DNA of 64,000 bases from Bacillota bacterium. Its GTDB lineage: Bacteria > Bacillota > Clostridia > Acetivibrionales > DTU013. A model generated the notes under the pieces. It ran no database searches. It was given only the letters and a program-made list of their open reading frames with translations, and was not told the DNA's origin. Below, one piece after another: positions 59,961-64,000 of the stretch; position 1 is the first letter of the stretch, and each line of letters begins with the position of its first letter. Location: NCBI GenBank assembly GCA_023426125.1, contig JAFABI010000073.1, forward strand, positions 62,001 through 126,000, given 5' to 3'. Position numbers and translations under genes: made by a program.

Positions 59961-60514
59961 TAATGAATCTGACCTATCTCCAGATCACTGATTGTCACTA
60001 AGTTTGTCTTATCTATATCAAATAATTTTACGTTGATCACTTCACTTTTTGAGGTTGGAACGTTTTTCCCGACGTAATCCGCCCGGATGGGAAGCTCCCT
60101 GTGTCCTCTGTCGATCATGATGGCAAGCTGGATCATCCTGGGCCTTCCGATATCCATAATGGCGTCAATGGCCGATCTTACGGTTCTTCCGGTATACAGC
60201 ACATCATCCACCAGCACGATGGTTTTATCATTGACCGGAAAATTTATTTCCGTCCCGTTTACTACCGGATGCTCGGCCAGCATGCTGAGATCGTCTCTGT
60301 AGAAGGTGATATCCAGAATCCCTACCGGTACTTCCTTCCCTTCCACTTCCTTGATTTTTTTCGATATCATCCTGGCCAGCGGAACCCCCCTTCGCTGGAT
60401 TCCAATAAAAACAAGATTCTCTACGCCTTTGTTTTTTTCAATGATTTCATGGGCGATCCTGGTAACCGCACGAAATATCCCGTTCTCGTCCATGATTTCA
60501 GCCTTGTCCAACAT
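59960..60514 (-). CDS. pyrR: Pyrimidine operon attenuation regulator PyrR
   Basis: A 184-residue protein that binds pyr mRNA when UMP is high and causes termination; it also has weak uracil phosphoribosyltransferase activity. PRPP-binding loop TIVLVDDVLYTGRTVRSA (about residues 93-110), and QRRGVPLARMI. Start ATG 60514 with GGAGG 7 bp upstream; a longer in-frame start (60577) falls inside the leader terminator and is rejected. Leader with the PyrR loop and attenuator lies just upstream. Confidence 0.96.
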   Translation of the reverse strand: MLDKAEIMDENGIFRAVTRIAHEIIEKNKGVENLVFIGIQRRGVPLARMISKKIKEVEGKEVPVGILDITFYRDDLSMLAEHPVVNGTEINFPVNDKTIVLVDDVLYTGRTVRSAIDAIMDIGRPRMIQLAIMIDRGHRELPIRADYVGKNVPTSKSEVINVKLFDIDKTNLVTISDLEIGQIH

Positions 60515-60545
60515 GACGCTCACCTCCGCTGATTCCTTACAGACT

Positions 60546-60577
60546 AAAAATGCCTCCCGCCAAACGGCAGGAAGCAT
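60546..60577 (-). terminator. PyrR-controlled attenuator terminator
   Basis: Minus strand ATGCTTCCTGCC-GTTT-GGCGGGAGGCAT followed by TTTTT. Lies 40-70 nt after the PyrR-binding loop and before pyrR. Confidence 0.85.
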
Positions 60578-60618
60578 ATGTAACCAAACATTACCCGTAA
60601 ATACAAACTTACCCTTCC

Positions 60619-60632
60619 AGCCTCTCCGGACT
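60619..60632 (-). promoter_or_regulatory. PyrR-binding loop in the pyr leader
   Basis: Minus strand AGTCCGGAGAGGCT, a full match to the PyrR-binding loop consensus ARUCCNGNGAGGYU. UMP-bound PyrR would hold this hairpin and let the downstream terminator form. Confidence 0.92.
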
Positions 60633-60662
60633 AATTAAAAGGTTGCCTATTCAATTCAGCTT

Positions 60663-60691
60663 ATCATACCATATAAAAAATCACTTGTCTA
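60663..60691 (-). promoter_or_regulatory. pyr operon promoter
   Basis: Minus strand TAGACA (60686-60691), 17 bp, TATGAT (60663-60668), placing the start about 25 nt before the PyrR-binding loop. Confidence 0.7.
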
Positions 60692-60704
60692 TAGAAAAAA
60701 ATAA

Positions 60705-61640
60705 TTAAGACCGCAAATTAACTATAAGCTTTTTGAACTCCTCCGGAGGCTCCGCCTGAAATTCCATGTATTCACCCGTACGCGGGTGTTCAAATCCCAG
60801 AAGCCTTGCATGAAGGGCTTGTCCGGTTATTCCGTATGGATTGCTTTGCTTTCCGTAGACAGTATCCCCCAGAAGAGGAAAGCCGATATAAGCCATATGG
60901 ACCCGGATCTGATGCGTCCTTCCCGTCTCCAGTCTAAGCTCGACCATGGTTGCTTTATTGAATCGTTCAAGAACGGTGAAATGCGTAACCGCGCTTCTCC
61001 CGCTTTTAAGGTTGACAGCCATTTTTTTCCTGTCCACCGGATGCCTGCCGATGGGGGCGTCCACCTTGCCGCGCTCCTCCCGGATGATCCCCTGGACGAC
61101 TGCTACATAAATGCGGTTGATATCATGCTCTTTAAGTTTTTCCGAAAGCTTCTCATGGGCCATATTGTTTTTGGCAACCACAAGGACTCCCGTGGTGTCC
61201 TTGTCGATCCTGTGTACGATTCCCGGCCGGATTACGCCGTTTATATCCGAAAGAGAGCCGCCGCAGTGCTGCATCAGCGCATTGACCAGCGTGCCGTTGT
61301 AGTTGCCTGCTCCGGGATGCACGACCATTCCCTTGGGTTTGTTTATAACAATGATATCCTGGTCTTCGTAAATGATATCCAGAGCAATTTCCTCTGCTTT
61401 AATATCCAATTTTTCCGGCGGAGGCACATCCACTATGATCCTGTCGCCTGACTTCAGACGGTTATTTGCCTTTCGGCAGCTTCCATTTACTGTAATTCTT
61501 CCTTCTTCGATAAGCTTTTGGACATAGGATCTGGAGAATTCTTCAAGCTTTCCCGAAAGCCAGGAATCAAGTCTTGCATCCTCAATATCCGCAATTAATT
61601 CTATTATACCGGTCTCACCCGTTAGATCCGTTTTCATCAT
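60705..61640 (-). CDS. RluA-family 23S rRNA pseudouridine synthase (RluD type)
   Basis: A 311-residue enzyme turning uridines into pseudouridines in large-subunit rRNA. N-terminal S4 RNA-binding domain (RLDSWLSGKLEEFSRSYVQKLIEEGRITVNG, about 22-55) and catalytic motif HRIDKDTTGVLVVAKN (Asp near residue 143), plus GRTHQIRVHM later. In B. subtilis this place holds ylyB. It overlaps the end of lspA by 26 bp, the conserved lspA-ylyB-pyrR order. Exact rRNA target is inferred only. Confidence 0.9.
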   Translation of the reverse strand: MMKTDLTGETGIIELIADIEDARLDSWLSGKLEEFSRSYVQKLIEEGRITVNGSCRKANNRLKSGDRIIVDVPPPEKLDIKAEEIALDIIYEDQDIIVINKPKGMVVHPGAGNYNGTLVNALMQHCGGSLSDINGVIRPGIVHRIDKDTTGVLVVAKNNMAHEKLSEKLKEHDINRIYVAVVQGIIREERGKVDAPIGRHPVDRKKMAVNLKSGRSAVTHFTVLERFNKATMVELRLETGRTHQIRVHMAYIGFPLLGDTVYGKQSNPYGITGQALHARLLGFEHPRTGEYMEFQAEPPEEFKKLIVNLRS

Positions 61641-62106
61641 TACTCTTCCCTGTTTTTTTCTCAGGCTCCTTGTAAATAAACAGCATATACACGGCCAATA
61701 GGATAGTACCCGCTACAACGCACATATCTGCGGCATTAAACGTAGGAAAGTGATACGAGCCGATATAGAAATCCAGAAAATCGGTGACACCGCCTTTGTA
61801 AATCCTGTCAATGAGATTTCCGAAGGCTCCTCCCAGAATAACAGACAATGCCAGCCTTAGAAACTTGCTATGCGATTTGACCATAATGACAATGATTGCG
61901 ATGGATACGATAGCGGTCATGCCAATGAAAAAAAATCTTCCGTTCTGGAATATTCCCCATGCGGCTCCATAATTATCATGATTGGTCAGATAAAAGAAAT
62001 CTCCGATGACAGGGATCCTGTCGCCGTAAGCTATATTCTGCGTTATTACGTATTTTGAATACCTGTCAATTGCAACCAAAATCAATACAATAGCAATCCA
62101 AAGCAT
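61615..62106 (-). CDS. lspA: Lipoprotein signal peptidase (signal peptidase II)
   Basis: A 163-residue membrane aspartyl protease with four hydrophobic segments, which removes signal peptides of lipoproteins. Conserved motifs: NYGAAWGIF (about 45-53), GGAFGNLIDRIYKGGVTDFLDFYI with the first catalytic Asp, and FNAADMCV with the second (about 130). Its substrates would include the peptide-binding lipoprotein encoded 70 bp upstream. ATG with GAGAGG upstream. Confidence 0.95.
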   Translation of the reverse strand: MLWIAIVLILVAIDRYSKYVITQNIAYGDRIPVIGDFFYLTNHDNYGAAWGIFQNGRFFFIGMTAIVSIAIIVIMVKSHSKFLRLALSVILGGAFGNLIDRIYKGGVTDFLDFYIGSYHFPTFNAADMCVVAGTILLAVYMLFIYKEPEKKTGKSNDENGSNG

Positions 62107-62176
62107 AGATTATTACCCTCTCCTGTAATGGTCGGTCTCACCATTATATCTTTCCTGTGCGCATCTGTAAATGGTT

Positions 62177-63874
62177 TTACCGGAAATCCGGAAGATACCA
62201 GCCGGTAATGTCATGATATTTGTTCCAGACGAAAGGTTTGAGGCTCCCCCTCACCGTATCCCTGTATATAACGGCATTATCCAGAAAAAACAGGCCGATA
62301 TAGGGCAAATCCGTATCAAGGATATTTTTCAAGTTTGTAAAAACACTCTTCTTTTTTTCCAGGTCTGTTTCTGCATACAGCGAACTAATAAGGCTGTTTG
62401 CCTCCTGGCTGTTATAGCCCGAAATATTTCTTCCGATGTTGTTCTCCAGCGGAAGATATGCAGGAAGATAATTGGTTGAATACAGGAAAGAAATATCCGG
62501 GACTTGTGTTATTCTGCAGCCGGCATAAGCCATTGTGAATTTTCTCGTATCAATTTGGTTATAGAGGCTGTTCCAGGGAAGTCTGGTCACCTTGGCGGCT
62601 ATCCCTGCTTCCAGCAGCTGCCGGCATATTCCTTCGGCAACCAGGATACGGCGGCTGTTGTTGTTATTGACCAGGAGTTCGATTTCAAGCTTCTTGCTTA
62701 TACCGCCAAGTGTTTTATAAAAGCCGGATTCTCTTTCCTTCCAACCGCCTTCCAGAAGAATGTCCCTTGGCGACTGTGCTATGCTCAAGACGGCAAGGGA
62801 AGCCTTTATACCGTCCCATAGCCACGAATCCGGATGGATGGGCAGGTCACAAACCGCCCCATTGCCGTAAAGAATTTCCCGCAGGAGTTTTTGCCTGTCG
62901 ACTGCGGCGGCAACGGCTTTTCTTACGGAAATGTCGGCAGCGACCGGATTGTGAAGGTTGAAAGCTAAAAATTCAAACTCTCTTGAAGGGTATTTTTTTA
63001 TGATCATATCCGTCCGTGAGGCATATTTATTGATGTCATCCATGCTGATGCCGGAAGCGTCTATGTCAAATACCTGAAAAGCATTGATGGCATCTTCGGC
63101 AGACTTGTAGAGCTTTATGCATATTTCATCCATGAGCAGTATGTTATCGGAGTTGCCTCCACTGGCATTGATATACCACCAGTCCTCATTTTTTTTCAAG
63201 GTTACCGACTTTTCCTTCAAATATGCCTCCAATTTGAAGGGACCTGTACCTACGGGTTTGAAATCAGCCGTATCAAAGGCGTGATCCTGAAGGTGTGCCG
63301 GCAAGATGGGAAAGGTCAGCATTTCTGGCGTAAAGGAATTGGGCTTTATGAGCGCGACCCTGAAATTCGACGAGTCTGCCGCCGTATAGGTTGATATGTT
63401 TTGAAGCTGCTTTTTATATGCGGAATCAGCATTTGCCTTGAGAAGGAAGTTAAAGGTATACTCCACGTCTTCCGCAGTAAAAGCTTTGCCATCGCTCCAC
63501 TGTACCCCGTCCCGTATATGGAAATTCCAGATCAGGCCGTCGGAAGAGACTGACCATTTGTCTGAGAGAAGGGGCTCCGGCTGCTGTTTTTCGTTAAGAG
63601 CAACCAAACCTTCGTAAATGAAGGACAGGAAATCGCTGGCATAGGAATTTTTCGTCAATAAGGGATTCAAGGTATCGGGAGCGGTGGAAAACAGGTTAAG
63701 GGTCCCGCCTTTTACCGGTCCTTGATCCATAATATCGTCGTTATTTTTATATATGCCGCCGTTCAGCTCGTTGTTCAGCTTTTCATACGAGAGGTCATCG
63801 TAATCGGATTGGCAGGAAACAAGAGTCAGGTTCATAATGATGACCAATATAAATAGAATCGATTTTATCCTCAT
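62177..63874 (-). CDS. ABC-type peptide-binding lipoprotein (SBP family 5)
   Basis: A 565-residue extracellular solute-binding protein of the oligopeptide/dipeptide/nickel family 5. The N-terminus is a lipoprotein signal (MRIKSILFILVIIMNLTLVSCQ) with lipobox LVSC at residues about 19-22. Then PDTLNPLLTKNSYASDFLSFIYEGLVALN and WSVSSDGLIWNFHIRDGVQWSDGKAFTAEDVEYTFNFLL, the family signature. No permease or ATPase genes are next to it, so it is an orphan binding protein or works with a distant transporter. The ATG at 63874 has GGGAGA upstream; the frame continues upstream into pgeF sequence. Confidence 0.9.
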   Translation of the reverse strand: MRIKSILFILVIIMNLTLVSCQSDYDDLSYEKLNNELNGGIYKNNDDIMDQGPVKGGTLNLFSTAPDTLNPLLTKNSYASDFLSFIYEGLVALNEKQQPEPLLSDKWSVSSDGLIWNFHIRDGVQWSDGKAFTAEDVEYTFNFLLKANADSAYKKQLQNISTYTAADSSNFRVALIKPNSFTPEMLTFPILPAHLQDHAFDTADFKPVGTGPFKLEAYLKEKSVTLKKNEDWWYINASGGNSDNILLMDEICIKLYKSAEDAINAFQVFDIDASGISMDDINKYASRTDMIIKKYPSREFEFLAFNLHNPVAADISVRKAVAAAVDRQKLLREILYGNGAVCDLPIHPDSWLWDGIKASLAVLSIAQSPRDILLEGGWKERESGFYKTLGGISKKLEIELLVNNNNSRRILVAEGICRQLLEAGIAAKVTRLPWNSLYNQIDTRKFTMAYAGCRITQVPDISFLYSTNYLPAYLPLENNIGRNISGYNSQEANSLISSLYAETDLEKKKSVFTNLKNILDTDLPYIGLFFLDNAVIYRDTVRGSLKPFVWNKYHDITGWYLPDFR

Positions 63875-63896
63875 TATTCTATCTCCCTGTTCAAGT

Positions 63897-64000
63897 CTAT
63901 AGTAACTGCATAAATGCAGCAAGACTTCCTGTTTTGCCGCTGTCACCCCTGTGGGAAAAGAACAGATCCTTGCGGCACACGGTACAGATCCCGCTCTGTG
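63897..64000 (-). CDS. pgeF: PgeF/YfiH-type laccase-domain protein, 3' end only
   Basis: The last 34 codons of a gene running off the right edge, minus strand, ending SGICTVCRKDLFFSHRGDSG.. and AAFMQLL before TAG. The CTVC..FFSHRGD..KTG pattern is the C-terminus of the YfiH/YlmD family (multicopper-like purine nucleoside enzymes, peptidoglycan editing factor PgeF). In B. subtilis ylmD lies in the division cluster upstream of ileS-lspA, so the place fits. Short fragment, but the motif is distinctive. Confidence 0.75.
   Translation of the reverse strand, partial: QSGICTVCRKDLFFSHRGDSGKTGSLAAFMQLL

Noticed and set aside
60515..60577. Longer N-terminus of pyrR
   Set aside because: The extra start codon lies inside the leader terminator hairpin; the ATG at 60514 has a proper ribosome binding site.

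Overview
The window is a low-to-middle G+C Firmicutes chromosome, almost certainly from an anaerobic, spore-former-type clostridium (class Clostridia). Evidence: conserved Firmicutes gene orders (rrf2/iscR-nifS-nifU-mnmA; mutS-mutL-miaA-hfq; lspA-rluD-pyrR-pyr operon; divergent lexA and a yneA-like gene), strong AGGAGG-type ribosome binding sites with TTG/GTG starts, an S-layer-homology glycosidase, and a hydrogenase-4-like membrane complex. I cannot fix the genus. No rRNA, tRNA, prophage, transposase or CRISPR array was seen.

Layout. 1-11 kb: end of an aspartate aminotransferase-type gene, a repeat-rich 750-bp gap, purB, a GntR regulator, a membrane-anchored PQQ-type propeller protein, a XerC-type recombinase, a Pit phosphate transporter, an LCP cell-wall ligase and a DedA protein. 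11-22 kb: M18 aminopeptidase, HisJ-type phosphatase, the iscR-nifS-nifU-mnmA sulfur/Fe-S operon (minus strand), a lactate racemase-like gene, rarA, and glyA behind a tandem glycine riboswitch. 22-31 kb: HypE-like protein, DUF2225, VanW-like protein, then a second cysteine desulfurase paired with thiI, an SLH-GH18 surface glycosidase and a PilZ-like protein. 31-39 kb: a six-gene operon for a complex-I/hydrogenase-4-like assembly. 39-48.4 kb: SOS pair yneA/lexA, then hfq, miaA, mutL, mutS, ylbF-like, miaB. 48.6-64 kb: a complete de novo pyrimidine operon (pyrR to pyrD plus a PyrE-like protein), lspA, a RluD-type gene, a peptide-binding lipoprotein and the end of pgeF.

How the genes work together. 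The pyr genes make UMP from bicarbonate, glutamine and aspartate under PyrR attenuation; the leader, PyrR-binding loop and terminator are all visible. The two cysteine desulfurases feed two separate tRNA-thiolation enzymes (MnmA and ThiI). LexA controls itself and a YneA-like division inhibitor through three LexA boxes. 

The two most interesting things are (1) the hydrogenase-4-like operon, whose large subunit has lost all four cysteines that bind the Ni-Fe centre, so it belongs with the 'energy-converting hydrogenase-related' (Ehr) complexes of unknown reaction, and which also has a strong intrinsic terminator inside the operon; and (2) an unusual density of small intergenic palindromic or terminal-inverted-repeat elements of at least five families, several sitting exactly on stop codons or inside operon leaders, so that they probably shape transcript ends.
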